From the NCBI GenBank assembly GCA_903813345.2, contig CAIIXF020000001.1, positions 54,455,885-54,519,884 on the forward strand: 64,000 nt of DNA, in the 5' to 3' direction. The notes beneath the pieces were generated by a model. It was not told the origin of the DNA, searched no databases, and worked only from the letters and a program-made list of their open reading frames with translations. Below, piece by piece: positions 32,214-44,046 of the stretch; the first letter of the stretch is position 1; each line of letters begins with the position of its first letter. Position numbers and translations under genes: made by a program. This DNA comes from Owenia fusiformis (Eukaryota > Annelida > Polychaeta > Sabellida > Oweniidae).

Positions 32214-33079
32214 CACTCCCCTCCATAAGTTTGGCAACCTTTTTTCTCCATTGAACTACGTGTTAAAGCCTCTTTACGTTTGACTTTTTATTTACTTAAC
32301 CGGCGATGAAATAACTTATGATATTGATGAAAACGTAACTTGATTTTATTTCCAATACCTCCAAATTTTCTCAATTTTTTTCCTCAATTACAATAGGTCG
32401 AAAATTGATGATAAATTTGATGAATTTTTAAAAATCGTCATTCTCATGTCATCCAATGGGAAATGGAGAGTTCGGATCAAATCAGAAATTAGGATATCTT
32501 TTCAGTAAAAGATTCAGCAAAAAATATTTTCATATAGAAAATTGAATTTTCTAACTTTTTTGAACACTAAGTGTTTAGATTATTTGATGAATATTAAAGT
32601 TACAGCGCTTCAAAGTCATTTTTGAAAATTATTTTTCGCCTCCTCTGTTATTTCAATGGGAGAAAAACAATTTTGACTTTAAAGCCCTATAACTTTGTTG
32701 AACCTGAAGGAACATATCAATTTTTTGTTAAATAAAGTTAGCAAATTCAATTACCTGCCTAACTCGTATTTTTTGCAAGGACTCGGATGGATGGATATTC
32801 TGTCATATGACTTGCGGCAAACCTACCATTTACCATTGGTTAACATGGGAATGTCGATTTTCAAAAATTCATCAAATTCATCATCAATTTTCGACCTATT
32901 GTAATTGAGGAAAAAAACTGAGAAAAATTTGGAAGTATTGGAATTAAAGTCAAATTACGTTTCCATCAATAGTATAAGTACTTTCATCGCAGGTTAAGTA
33001 AATAAAAAGTCAAACGTAAAGAGGCTTTAACACGTAGTTCAATGGGGGAAAAAGGTTGCCAAACTTATGGAGGGGAGTG
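32214..33079. mobile_element. 866-bp snap-back element with TA target sites (mariner-like MITE)
   Basis: It begins cactcccctccataagtttg and ends with the inverse, flanked by TA on both sides (32212-32213, 33080-33081). The two halves are inverted copies for at least 200 bp (ggcaacctttttctccattg, acgtgttaaagcctctttac, aattttcgacctattgtaat). No transposase. Size and TA sites resemble the element at 57099. Confidence 0.85.
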
Positions 33080-33081
33080 TA

Positions 33082-33795
33082 TTTCCATTATTTCCAGTTT
33101 GATATGTTTTGTATATTGCCAACAATGTTGAAAAATGTAGGCAATAATATTGTATTGTATTTTTATAGATTATATATGGAATAAAAGAGGCAATACATTT
33201 GAAAATAATATTTATAATTTGATACTTCAAATTATGGAAGATTATTATTGAAATTGTTTTCAAAAGAATTATACATCAAACGTCATATAGATAAGATATT
33301 GGTCATTCATTTTAGACTACCTTCATAAAAACGTAAAATAAAAATATTGCCAATAAGATAGTGGACAAATTAAATTTCTAACCCTTTGGTAAAGGGATCT
33401 ACTTCCGTATACTTGAAAAACGTTCGTCCTTGATCCATGTGTTCTATACTTCACAAAAAACAACACAGGTTTATTAACATATTCTCAATGCAACCAACCA
33501 GGTTCTCTAAAGTTCCCAATAACGTGATATGAGCATGGGACATGAATTAACTGAAGTAAATTGCCACCTTACGGCGGAACCTGAGATCATTGATTTGCAC
33601 ACCGCAGTGGCATGTAAATGACTAGCACTACCGTCACGGAATATGGTGTTATTTATCTCATTTAGACTCTTGATTATCCGTAATATGTATAGAGGGCATC
33701 ATTGTCAATAAGAATTATTAACTAAAAATCACCCCTATAAAAAGCTACATCATGACATCATCAACAATCACGATTTATCCATGTTGTATGACTTA
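33082..33795. other. No recognised feature
   Basis: AT-rich, no supported gene or repeat. Confidence 0.4.
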
Positions 33796-34169
33796 CCAGG
33801 TCGTTCAATAAGTGCACGGAAAAATGCTCTCATTTCAAAGATTCTTGATATTTTCCCATAACATTTTTCCATCAGGATAATGCAGCCAATCACACTGCTA
33901 AAATTGTGCAGGAAAGCATCACAAATAACTGGCAAAATAGATGGTAAAGCTGCCCCAAGATACATACTCTCAAGACTAGGATGAAGGATCAGGTAAGAGG
34001 TGCACTTTAGGAAACAATGAAACTACTTTCGACTGAAGTCCAGACTGCCCTTTAAACACGTTTTCAAGATGGCTTTAGAGAGCACTGTCTCGTCAATGGG
34101 TTGAATTCAACATACTGTGCATTAAACACGAGGGAGAATATTTCTAAAACCTTATGGGACAATAGTTGT

Positions 34170-36014
34170 TACTATTATTACATTAAGTAATATCATGTAC
34201 ACGTCAATTTCAAAATAATTTCAATTTCAAAATAATTTATTTCAGTTTTCATTACAAAATTTACAACATTATTGTATATACGGGCTTTGACAACACAGGG
34301 GATGTATAACTGCTCATAATTAAATTTACAATAAACATGATTAACTGTGAACATTTAAAGTGGTACATACATGAATATAATAATATAATATGAATACAAT
34401 ATACAAAAACAATAATATGAGACAATAAAGAAATAAAATAAAATGTTTTGATTATTTTATACTCAGGAGGTCAGTTTTCAAAAGAGATATGAGTGAATTT
34501 AATGGTTTATTTTTTAAATCTTCATTGATGAAATTCCATATATATGAACCATGGACTTTAATATAATCTTCACCAATTCTGGTTCTATGTTTAGGAATAT
34601 CCAAGTTATGACTATATCTAGTTATACGTTGATGTATATTTGCTTTAGTTTTAAAATAATGATCGTTTAATTTTGAATGGAACTGTATAGATTTGCTTTT
34701 GATTTTTTTCATGAAAAAAACAGTTTGGATTGTGTGAATATGATAAATATTAAGTATTTTAAGATCTTGAATAATTGGGAATGTGTGAGCTAATCTATCT
34801 GAATTAGTTTATTAATCTAACAAATTTCTTTTGCAATATCAGTATTTTATTTAATAGATTCTTACAAGCATTTCCCCATAAAATATTACAGTTATTAAGA
34901 TAAGAAAAAATCAGAGAGTTATATATAATCATCTTTGATTTTAAAGTATGAGCATAATTTGCTCGTTATAACATACCTATTACATTTTAAACTTCCCTAT
35001 GAAGAGCATTGATATGGGGAGCCCAAGATAATTTTAAATCAATAATTACTCCCAGAAATCCTATCTCATCTACTTTTTCTAGGTTAGAATTTGCAATTTT
35101 TATTTCATTTTTCACAGATATAATTCTTTATATTCAAATACCATATATTTTGTTATCTTAACATTTAAAGTGAGTTTATTGGCCAACAACCAATCATTGA
35201 TGTCACACAGCTCAGAATTTACGGTTGTGGTCAAATTATCAAGATTGGAATCTCTACATAGTATTAGTGTCATCCACATAAATCACCAGTTTGAGTTTAT
35301 CAGAAACTAAATAGAAATCATTTACAAATATGATAAATAAGAGAGGGCCAAGAACATACCCTTGGGGTACTGCACAGTTAACAATTGCTTCTTCAGACAA
35401 ATACTTCTCAGATAAACTTTTAGAATATTCAGTTAACATTTTTCGATTTGATTAATAAGATGAAAACCATGTAAATGTAATTCCTCTTATACCATAATGT
35501 TCCATTGTTCAGTAATATTGCAAGATTAACAGTATCAAAAGCTTTTGATAGATCCAAATATATTCCGATACAATATTCTTTGTTATCCAATGAATGTCTG
35601 AAATTTTCAATAAATTCTAGACGTTTTCGAAAGCCGTACTGGTGTAAATACAATAATTCATATTTCTCTAAAAATGTAGATACTTTGTCATGCATTATTT
35701 TTTCAAACATTTAGCAAATACACTTAAGATAGATATTGGACTATACTGTAGTTTGTGAATTTATCATGTTCCCCCTTTTTGAAAATTGGAATAACTTTAG
35801 CAAGTTTAAGTTCTCCAGGAAAAATACGCCTTGGTCATAGAGAGGTTATAAACGAAAGTAAGAGGATCAGCAATATGATCTTGTAATACTTTAACAACCT
35901 TTGGTTTAATATCATCCATAGCTGCAGCTGAGTTCTTTAAGTTCTTGATTTGATTTTGGACAATATTAACATCAACAGGTGCAGTGGAAGGCGGGGAAGA
36001 AATTTTTGTGATAT
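34170..36014 (-). pseudogene. Jockey/CR1-type reverse transcriptase remnant
   Basis: The - strand reads, in order: IVQNQIKNLKNSAAAMDDIK, KIMHDKVSTFLEKYELLYLH, IGIYLDLSKAFDTVNLAILL, AVPQGYVLGPLLFIIFVNDF, then VIYVDDTNTM (catalytic Y-x-DD box), and further down IHQRITRYSHNLDIPKHRTR and KVHGSYIWNFINEDLKN. This is a full non-LTR reverse-transcriptase order with frameshifts. A short direct repeat (tcaatttcaaaataattt, twice) near 34204-34245 may be its 3' tail. No endonuclease is seen. Confidence 0.8.
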
Positions 36015-36015
36015 A

Positions 36016-37660
36016 CACTGTTGCTCATAAATATGGAATATTTTATAGATACGAACTGTTCGATGGAATTTCTACAAAATGATAACATTTTGATGAAAAT
36101 TTGTAATGTGTTCTCATTCCCTCATCGGTTTTGCATATAAAACTGATTGGTATGAAATGTTAAAACATTTATGGTTGATTAAACTTGTATTCACTTAGGT
36201 GACCCAATGACCTCATGATATTGGTAACTTGAAAGAGGTCTCCAAATCTTAGTTGTAATCATTGTGCACATTTCGTAAAAAATTAATTTAGAGTTGGAAG
36301 AGTTTTTAGAAGGCATGCCCCATAGAATAAGCGAAAAATAGCATGGCAGGTCATAGGGATGGCGCTCTCTGGCATGAAACAAACTGCCATTGCCAGGACC
36401 CTAGGGGTGTGTCAGGAACAGTCCCTAAAATTTTGCAGTGGTACCAAAAGCACTGGAATATGACTCCAGGTCACAGAAATAGTAGTCCTAGAGAGAAAAA
36501 TGTAAGAAAAGACCACCACCTGCTGCATTTATGTCATCAAAATCGCTTTAAGTCAACCAGTAGTCTAGGAGATGGATGGCTGTCTCACTTCAAAACCTGT
36601 GTTCCAGAGCTATAGACAACCAGTGATTTAGTTATAACGGATGCAAGGCCATGAGACCTCTAAAGAGACCACAGCTGACTGATCATAACAAAGAAAGGTG
36701 CCTTCAATGGGCAGGAAAGCACCAAAACATTGGACCTAATCTTTGGTGTCATATGACAGCATGTGAAGAAATAAGATGTGTCCTCCACAAAGTGGATAAT
36801 TGTGTTCGTTTCTGTCGTAGACCAGGGGAAAGAGACAATAAGGACACTTACTGATGTGGCAGTCCATGAAGGCGAACCTATTTATGTTTGGAGCAGTATT
36901 ACAGAGGTTGTTTGGAGCAGTACTACAGAAATTGCACCCCTTGGTGATTCCCAAACATAATTTTAGAGTAAATTGACCTTTTGGACCTCCATCAAGTACC
37001 ACATGTAAACAGAGTGTTTTGGGGCAACATTCAACTGCAGAATGATCATGCTGTTGCATATGCTAGAGGCATCCTGCTGGATTACATCAGGGCAGGCAAT
37101 GTGGACCAGCTACTATGGACACAAAAGTCACCCAATCAGGCTAATGCAGAGCAAATGTGGGACGACCTTGGTAATGAGATTCGTGACTTGGACCCCCACC
37201 TCAAAATTTAGACACGTTACGCACTGCCCAGATTGAGAAATGGGGCCTTATTTCACTTCGAAAGGTCAGATGTTTCATTCAATGCTGGTCCCGTAGAGTT
37301 GATGCTCTGATTGCAGCACAAAGAGGACATAACACATATTAGTGCTATCATTGGATAGAGGACACTTCAATCTTCATGACCAGATGTTTATTTTGTTTGA
37401 CCTGTTTTACATGACGATTTGGATCGGGGTGTTTTGAAAATGCAAAAATTCTTAGCGTACCCCTGTTTAAGTAGCAGTAATTTTCTAAACTTAAATGTTA
37501 ATATTTTTTCTCTAAAAAATGTTGATTTGTAGGTGAAATATGTGGTTATGATTTGCCTAGAAAATAAATGTCTGAGCCAACTCCAAATAAATGTTCTCTT
37601 ACTCCAAACTTTGAATTCTGAGCTGCAAAATCTAATATTCCATATTTATGAGCAACAGTG
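36016..37660 (+). mobile_element. Tc1-like transposon (1645 bp), inactive
   Basis: The TIRs cactgttgctcataaatatg are perfect inverted copies at both ends, with TA on each side (36014-36015, 37661-37662). Length is typical of Tc1/mariner. The + strand transposase is readable in pieces: an N-terminal helix-turn-helix region around 36330-36560, RPQLTDHNKERCLQWAGKHQ, then GNIQLQNDHAVAYARGILLD (second catalytic Asp) and NAEQMWDDLGNEIRDLDP. Several stops and frameshifts break it. It inserted beside the 5' end of the retrotransposon remnant. Confidence 0.88.
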
Positions 37661-38051
37661 TACTTATAAATTGCCTACTATTCTGTTGTTTTTCCAATGA
37701 AAAATGTGACGTAAAAATGCCCCGCCTACCCAAATGTCAAGTTACCATAGTAACCCTTATTTTTGACAAATCAAATAAGAGATGCTGAGATTTTAAGAAT
37801 CAATCAGAAAATACTTCTTATGCATTGTGTGAAAATCTCATGAGAAAATATCTAAAATGAGAGCTTTTTTCCGTGAACTTATTGAACGACCTGGTATTTC
37901 CATATCCTTTGCGTGGACAGGGCATTGAAATCATCATCATCACGATACTTAAATCATATCCTCTCAACTTGTGTTCTTTCAGTTACGGATTCATCCTCGC
38001 CATGTTCATTTAATGAACTGAGCTTCCTCTGACAAGCCATTGGTAACATGG

Positions 38052-38993
38052 CTATATACGCCTTCTTAACTCCGAACTGAGGAGATAGAGAATGAACGGA
38101 TTGCAGGTACTACTGCCTACAACAAAGAGGGATGACATTTTCCCTGCCAAATAAGGAATATATATACCAAATATGTCGTTTATTGTAAATAGGATCAAAA
38201 ATGGTGAATAGCACACAAAATATGACACCATTATCATTAGTACCACTTTTGTTATATTCATTTCTTTCCTCTTGTTTTTATCATTTTTGCGAGCGTTTGA
38301 TGCCTTGTGTTCATTATTTTCCAATGCAATTGCGATTTTCCTTTTTGAGTTTCGGACTGTTTTGAATACCATGACGTAACAGAAAACCATGATATTCGTT
38401 GGGATGATAGTGATCAGAACGAGGTTCGTGATTGTGAAATCGAGGTCCTGTAGAAAGTTAGGGAGACAACAGCCAAATGTATGGTACATCTTATACGACC
38501 CCCAGCCCATAACTGGTAAAAGGGCCATGAACAAAGAAATACTCCAGATTATTCCAATTGAAACGACAACACCCCTCTTTGTAAAATAGCTCCGATATTT
38601 CATGGGATGACATATCATAACATACCTATTAATGGCCATGAAGCACATATGTAGCATTGTGCATTGTGTGGGGATCATAATAGACACGCCATTCCATTCG
38701 CAGAAATGATTGCCGAATGCGTTCCCGTCTGATATGGCCAACGCCAAGCTGAGTGGACTGTTGATCAGTCCAGTACAAAGATCTGTTATCCCGAGGCTGA
38801 AAACCAACATATTTGGGATGTTGTGGAGCGTTTTGTTGTTGTAAATGACGACACACATAAATATATTCCCAAATAAACAGCCCACTATGAGAATAGTCAT
38901 CCCGAAAAACTGTAGCACTTTGTCTCCCAAACCTTCAAACATCGATGGGTCCAAATCGCCAGTTCCATTCATAACTGATTTTTGGAATACCAA
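38052..38993 (-). CDS. GPCR 2, class A, melatonin-receptor-like features, 313 aa
   Basis: This is a single-exon seven-transmembrane receptor. Marks: N-glycosylation site N9-G-T, G42-N43 in TM1, D71 in TM2, C98 pairing with C175 or C176 in ECL2 (GCC), N122-R123-Y124 in place of DRY followed by VMICHPMKY, W150 in TM4, CYSP (261-264) in TM6 and TCNPFILY (N298-P299, one extra residue before Tyr) in TM7. NRY followed by xICHxxKY is characteristic of melatonin receptors, but the TM6/TM7 motifs differ, so I call it only melatonin-like or orphan. The cytoplasmic tail is only about eight residues (SSELRRRI), unusually short, leaving little room for helix 8 or arrestin sites. ICL3 is lysine-rich. Acts at the plasma membrane; ligand unknown. 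Confidence 0.9.
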   Translation of the reverse strand: MVFQKSVMNGTGDLDPSMFEGLGDKVLQFFGMTILIVGCLFGNIFMCVVIYNNKTLHNIPNMLVFSLGITDLCTGLINSPLSLALAISDGNAFGNHFCEWNGVSIMIPTQCTMLHMCFMAINRYVMICHPMKYRSYFTKRGVVVSIGIIWSISLFMALLPVMGWGSYKMYHTFGCCLPNFLQDLDFTITNLVLITIIPTNIMVFCYVMVFKTVRNSKRKIAIALENNEHKASNARKNDKNKRKEMNITKVVLMIMVSYFVCYSPFLILFTINDIFGIYIPYLAGKMSSLFVVGSSTCNPFILYLLSSELRRRI

Positions 38994-40240
38994 AGTTTTA
39001 TACTCTTAAATGACAATTGAGTCTCCAATATATAAATAAATACGCCTGTGTATCTCTAAAGCTGACTCGTCTGATAATTCCGCCGATATTGCAATGGAGT
39101 CTAAAAATCTCTATATGTGATTTCAAAATAGATAGCATTTCCATCCAATAAATACGCCTGTGTATCTTTAAAGCAGACTCGTCTGATAATTCCGATATTG
39201 CAATGGAGTCTCAAAATCTCTTGAGTGATTCCAAAATAGATATCATTTCCATCCAATAAATACGTTTCCGTAATTATGACGCATAGAGCTCTCATTAACA
39301 TGACTTTATATTTAAAGTACTTTGTCATCAGGAAACACACTCATTGATCTGAATACATCCTAAGAATAAATTGTTTGTTCATCAGTTTTGGTTCAAAAAC
39401 TACTGGCAGGTGACCACACTTTGATATCCAATTTAAAAATATGGCAAACGACTATAATTTCCAATAATCCTTTAATGTTAATTAAAAGTGGAAATGTATC
39501 CGGTTTTTGAAATATCAGATAGATACAACTGATATAATTTGTAGTGGCTTAATTATATAGATCGTACATTTCGCGTTATTTTCATTATTTGCAAAAAATC
39601 CCAAGGGGTCTTGATTGTGGTATGGAGGCCTGTTGAATTATATAGATCTGAATATTTCATTATTATTAAGTGCAATGAAAGTACACGTGATAATTGGAGT
39701 ATTCGTTCCAATATATCCTCATTACAATAGAAGAAATATTGAACCTGAATGAAAGAGAATAATGAGAGGATGTATATTTTTATTGTCCCATTAGACTGTT
39801 TAAAAAAATATTCACGATTTTAAACACAAATTATCATCATCGCTGACTATTAAATGTTGTCAAGCTATATTCAACAAGTCACAATGTCACAAAATATTAT
39901 CAACGTGGTATTCCAAGGTCATTAAGGAAACCGTCATACTCTAGCATTATTAATGAGATTCTTCAACCTTTCTCGAATCTTTTAAAAATCATATAAACAG
40001 TACTGAACAATAGAGAAATGCCGCTAATAAGTGAAAGCTCAACTTAATGTATGTTTATGTGTATAGCAATATGTTATAAACATAAGTGCGTTGAAAGGAC
40101 TAGTGTCATTAAGGGCCTCTTTTATCCCCCAAAGATATCTCATAATAATGCATATCAAATTGAAGAGAAATCGTTAATGTTTTATAAAATTAATAATTTG
40201 AGCTAATTTAGACCGCTGATGTTAACGCTTTAGTCAATTA
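38994..40240. other. Upstream region of GPCR 2 with ~110-bp tandem duplication
   Basis: 39035-39262 holds two direct units of about 110 bp (tacgcctgtgtatct, gcagactcgtctgataattcc, atattgcaatggagtct) and the start of a third. They lie 40-270 bp before the GPCR 2 start codon, so they are probably in its promoter or 5' UTR. The rest is AT-rich with no recognised feature. Confidence 0.55.
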
Positions 40241-40242
40241 AA

Positions 40243-40863
40243 AGTCACATGTTACGCAGTAAACAAGATACAAATATATACATGTATGTCATATTCCGCA
40301 AAGAATATGGCATTTTCACTTGCGGTGTATGACAGATTCACCTGCGGTTACACACTATCCAATGAGAACGTGATACGGAAGTACGCAATGGTCAATTGCA
40401 TCGATTGAATTAACATATAAACGTTTATAAATTATGAATCAACAGTACAGTGTATCGAATCTATCAACTTATGTGGGAGTATCACTCACCGATCTTACTA
40501 AAAAAACTCAATCAGGTCAGAATTCATATATTAGTACTCGAGGCACTAACTTTATTGGTAATCCAGCGTAGTTTAGAGTCAATTCTCACAACCAATCAAA
40601 TCAAGGCTTTTTGTATTATGTTTTCATCTGCGGTATATGTCATATTCACCTGCGGTATATGGCATATTCCGCAAGTGAGTATGACATATTCCGCAGTTGA
40701 GTATCTGGTATTCACTAAAATCAATGTATCGCATATTCACAGCGGAATATGGCATATTCACCTGCAGAACATGCCATATACCGCAGGTGAGTAGGCATAT
40801 TCACCCGTATCACAAATACCGCGCAGCCATGAATGTATGCCATATTCCGCGTAACATCACACA
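40243..40863. repeat. Inverted and tandem CATATTCACCTGCGG repeat cluster
   Basis: Between outer inverted ends gtcacatgttacgc (40243) and gcgtaacatcacac (40863), ~22-bp motifs such as gtatatggcatattcacctg and catattccgc recur many times in both orientations. It looks like a decayed palindromic element with internal amplification. ORFs here are by-products. Confidence 0.65.
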
Positions 40864-41439
40864 CCATCTTTTACAAAATTGTCGTTGTCTAAGTTTATAC
40901 TGTTTTAAAGATAAACCAGTTTGAATATATTGAGAAGTTTTTCCTTAGTATATGCAGGATACTGAATATAACCATGAAAAACGTTATTTTTCTTTGAAAG
41001 TACAAAGGGCAACATTGACATAACACGAATGCTACTTTTGTAGGTTATAGGCTAAGTGACTTTGTAAAGTATGACTATAAATATTGATTGAACTGTAAAT
41101 CATGTTACTGGCATTTCGATTACTTAAAAAGGGGAGCATTTAATGAACTTTGTACAAAGGAGAACCTAAGTTTTTCTCTTATGGGATATGCTTCTACTTT
41201 TTAAACCTGATAAATCTTGAATAGAAAGTTTAACATAAATCCAAAAAATAAATGACGAGAATTTCCTGATTCTACTGAACTGCGAAGGTTTACTTTTACA
41301 AGCAGTCTTTTTGAATATTCATTTTTCTCAATTTTTAGTCATCTTTTTCCTATCAGTAAGAGGCAAGACACACTAGAGAGATTTCGCACATACGTAAAAT
41401 ACAACTTATAACGTATACTTATACTTATAAGAAGACGTA

Positions 41440-41659
41440 CAAGGTGTTTCATAATGTGGGTATTTCGTCAGAAAAGATCTTCTCGGACTGTAATAAATAA
41501 AGGTCAAAGGGATGCCTTTTGTACTTTCTTGAATTGTAGCATGTTTAGTTGATCCAAATGTGTTTGTCTAGAATAAAATAGGCTCATATATAGTACATAC
41601 ATATAGACCCCTCTCTTCTCAAATTGACCTTTTGGAGATGCTCGTTATGAAACACCCTG
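41440..41659. mobile_element. 220-bp mariner-like MITE
   Basis: It begins caaggtgtttcataatgtg and ends cgttatgaaacaccctg, inverted copies, with TA on each side (41438-41439, 41660-41661). An internal inverted pair aaaggtcaaagg/attgaccttttgg is also seen. No coding. Confidence 0.75.
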
Positions 41660-42824
41660 TATGTCATTTGTTGAGCTACTGAATGGGTCGTTTCCAGGAA
41701 TTGCTAGAACCTACTGGTTTGATTGGTGTTTCAAATTGATGGTTAAAGTATTTGATTGGATACTGTTCCTACTCAGCCGATTAATTTAGAAAATGCTTGC
41801 GGTCAATTGTTCCACACACATGTAGGTAAAGCTTTATACGTAGATCCAACTGTATACGTTTATCATCTACGTTTATATACAATTTTGTAAGTTCATTGAA
41901 CTTATATTGATCATGAAAACTTTGAAATAATCAACTTGTTTATGTAATGACTCACTTGAAAGGACCATGACTCACTTTAAAGGATCGTGTTTAGAATACA
42001 CTACAACTACTAGGACACGGAAGCAAGCATTTAATTATAATGTGCATAATCTACACGTGGAGATGACAGTGCATTCACTAATTAAGGAATAAATAATGAT
42101 AGGCCATTCAATATGGTGAAATTCAGCACGAGTTGGACAGAATGTTGTACAAAGCACGAACCGAAGGTGAGTGCATTTGTACTAACATTCTGTCCAACGA
42201 GTGGGTAGTTTAGAGAATACAACACCAAGAAAATGCATGCTGGTGGCTCCCAGAGGGTATACACATTTTTCACCAAGTGCTTTTTTCATCTCCAATCAAA
42301 TTGCAGGATTCGATCACGTGAACAATCATAGGCACATGCTCTCTCAGTGCTGCGCATGCGCAGAGTTAAATTTGAAATCGTGGGAATGGCGTTTACATCA
42401 GTTCAACATCGTCATTTCAAACCTACGGTAATACTATTGAAGTTACTCGATCCATACTTGTAAAGAATACTCATAAAACTACAGTGAAAATTTGGAGATC
42501 CATTTCAACGGCAAATTGAGGCCTGTTTATAAAATTTGTTTTCGAACGTGCTAATATGATAGGGCATCTTTGGGGAATCTCCCCCCTGGCCAACACGGTA
42601 AAATACCGAATGGCGAAAAAAGCGAACGCATTCCGTTCGGTCTTTGCACGCGATTGCCGTTTATGTCACGCATTTGGTACAAAATATGTGTATATATCAC
42701 TCATTTGTTTCGAAAATATTCACATCTACTATATATATTTTGCAAGTGGATCCAAGAGACCAAGTGGGCAAGTCAATTATTTTGCAGGAGTGGCATGATA
42801 GACAGATTTCAATTTTGTATATAG

Positions 42825-43215
42825 TGAATTCCCAGTGATTGATTTCAGTACAGTAAATCGCATAGTGAACACCTCTTTAGTGAAGATCTGTGCCCAGTGA
42901 CATGCCCATTCTCTATTGAACACCTGTGTATATTATAGTGAACACCGATTCCGTCCCAGCCAGTGAGTTCAGTACAGTAAAAATATCCTAATGAACACCT
43001 CTTTAGTGAAGATCTGTGCCCAGTGAAAACATGCGTCTACTCTATTGAACACCTGTGTATAGTGAACACCAATTCCCAGTACAGTAAAACTGTCATAATG
43101 AACATCTCTTTAATTAGTGAAATACTGTGCCCAGCGAACATATGAGTATACTCTATTGAACACCTGTGTGTAAGCGAACACCAATTACCAGCCAGTGATT
43201 TCAGTAACTTTTAGA
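42825..43215. repeat. ~125-bp tandem array of pogo-like motifs
   Basis: Three to four units containing cagtacagtaaa, tgaacacctctttagtgaag, tctgtgcccagtga and tctattgaacacctgtgt. The acagtaaa...tgaacacctc order is that of pogo-like TIRs, one of which follows immediately at 43230. The array may be derived from such an element. Confidence 0.75.
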
Positions 43216-43229
43216 GGGGATTGTACCTA

Positions 43230-43685
43230 CAGTAAAATCTGTCTAATCCAAGGGACCAGCTCAGAGCGTTCGGATTAGGAGGTGTTCACATTTTGAGGTT
43301 TTGCATTTGCAAGATTTGGGTTTTTGAAGAAATAGAAACAAATTCTCAATAAATATTATAGTTCTTTTGACTACTTAGCTTTGGCATTAGAGTGACATAA
43401 AAATCTGATTCAAATGAATTTAGTCATCCTAGAAAGCCCCACCATGAGTGAGATCGTTCAAGTTTTTTTCAAATATTTGATTAATTTATGGAACATGTGA
43501 TATTTTATGTGTTCAGATTAGATAGGTTAATTTTCAAACATGACTGTTCACTGTCAAAATTGGGAGATGTTCATATTTCAAGTTTTTTAAACATTTGAGT
43601 CAATGGGAGAAAAAACGGGACCAAAAAATGTTCAAATTGGGAGGTGTTCGGATTAGCCAAGTGTTCAGATATACAGGTTTTACTG
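43230..43685. mobile_element. 456-bp pogo/Tigger-like MITE
   Basis: It starts cagtaaaatctgtctaatcc and ends inverted as cagtaaaacctgtatatctg, flanked by TA on both sides (43228-43229, 43686-43687). Internal inverted motifs ttcggattagg, aggtgttc. No transposase. Confidence 0.75.
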
Positions 43686-44046
43686 TACTACAATTGTTTT
43701 CAATCTTTTGGAGGAAAGTGTACATCATTCCAGAGAAATGACAGATGCACTGTATATACAGTGATCGCCTACTATTAAAAGTGCGTGATCAAAAACTCGA
43801 CAAGATGCGCAAAATTCAAATATTTTGTAACGGTTACTTTTAAAAGATTTATTTGTGTTTATATTACAGGCTACTGGTGATTCAATTAGGTTTTGTAGGC
43901 ACAAGAACACCCATATGCTTTGAGAAATATATATTAGTTTGACCATTTTTCGTATATGTTATTGATTTTACAATTTAAAGATATAAATGCGATACAATAT
44001 GTGTTATTTTATTTAAAAAGCTTGAAAATATCAAAAACAATAGATA

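Larger units (their letters stand above)
33796..37894 (+). mobile_element. mariner/Tc1-like shell with nested insertions (4.1 kb)
   Basis: The left end ccaggtcgttcaataagtgc and the inverted right end ccaggtcgttcaataagttc are followed by cacggaaaaa and ctctcattt on both sides. TA dinucleotides flank both ends (33794-33795, 37895-37896). At 33870-34150 a + strand transposase remnant reads FHQDNAANHTAKIVQES and later DQVRGAL, the Tc1/mariner HQDNA...(DxxR) region. The 5' part of the transposase is missing. The interior is filled by a retrotransposon (34170-36014) and a Tc1 copy (36016-37660). Confidence 0.8.

Noticed and set aside
40450-40924. ORFs rich in GIWHI/YGIF-type repeats
   Set aside because: They are translations of the CATATTCACCTGCGG repeat cluster in several frames.
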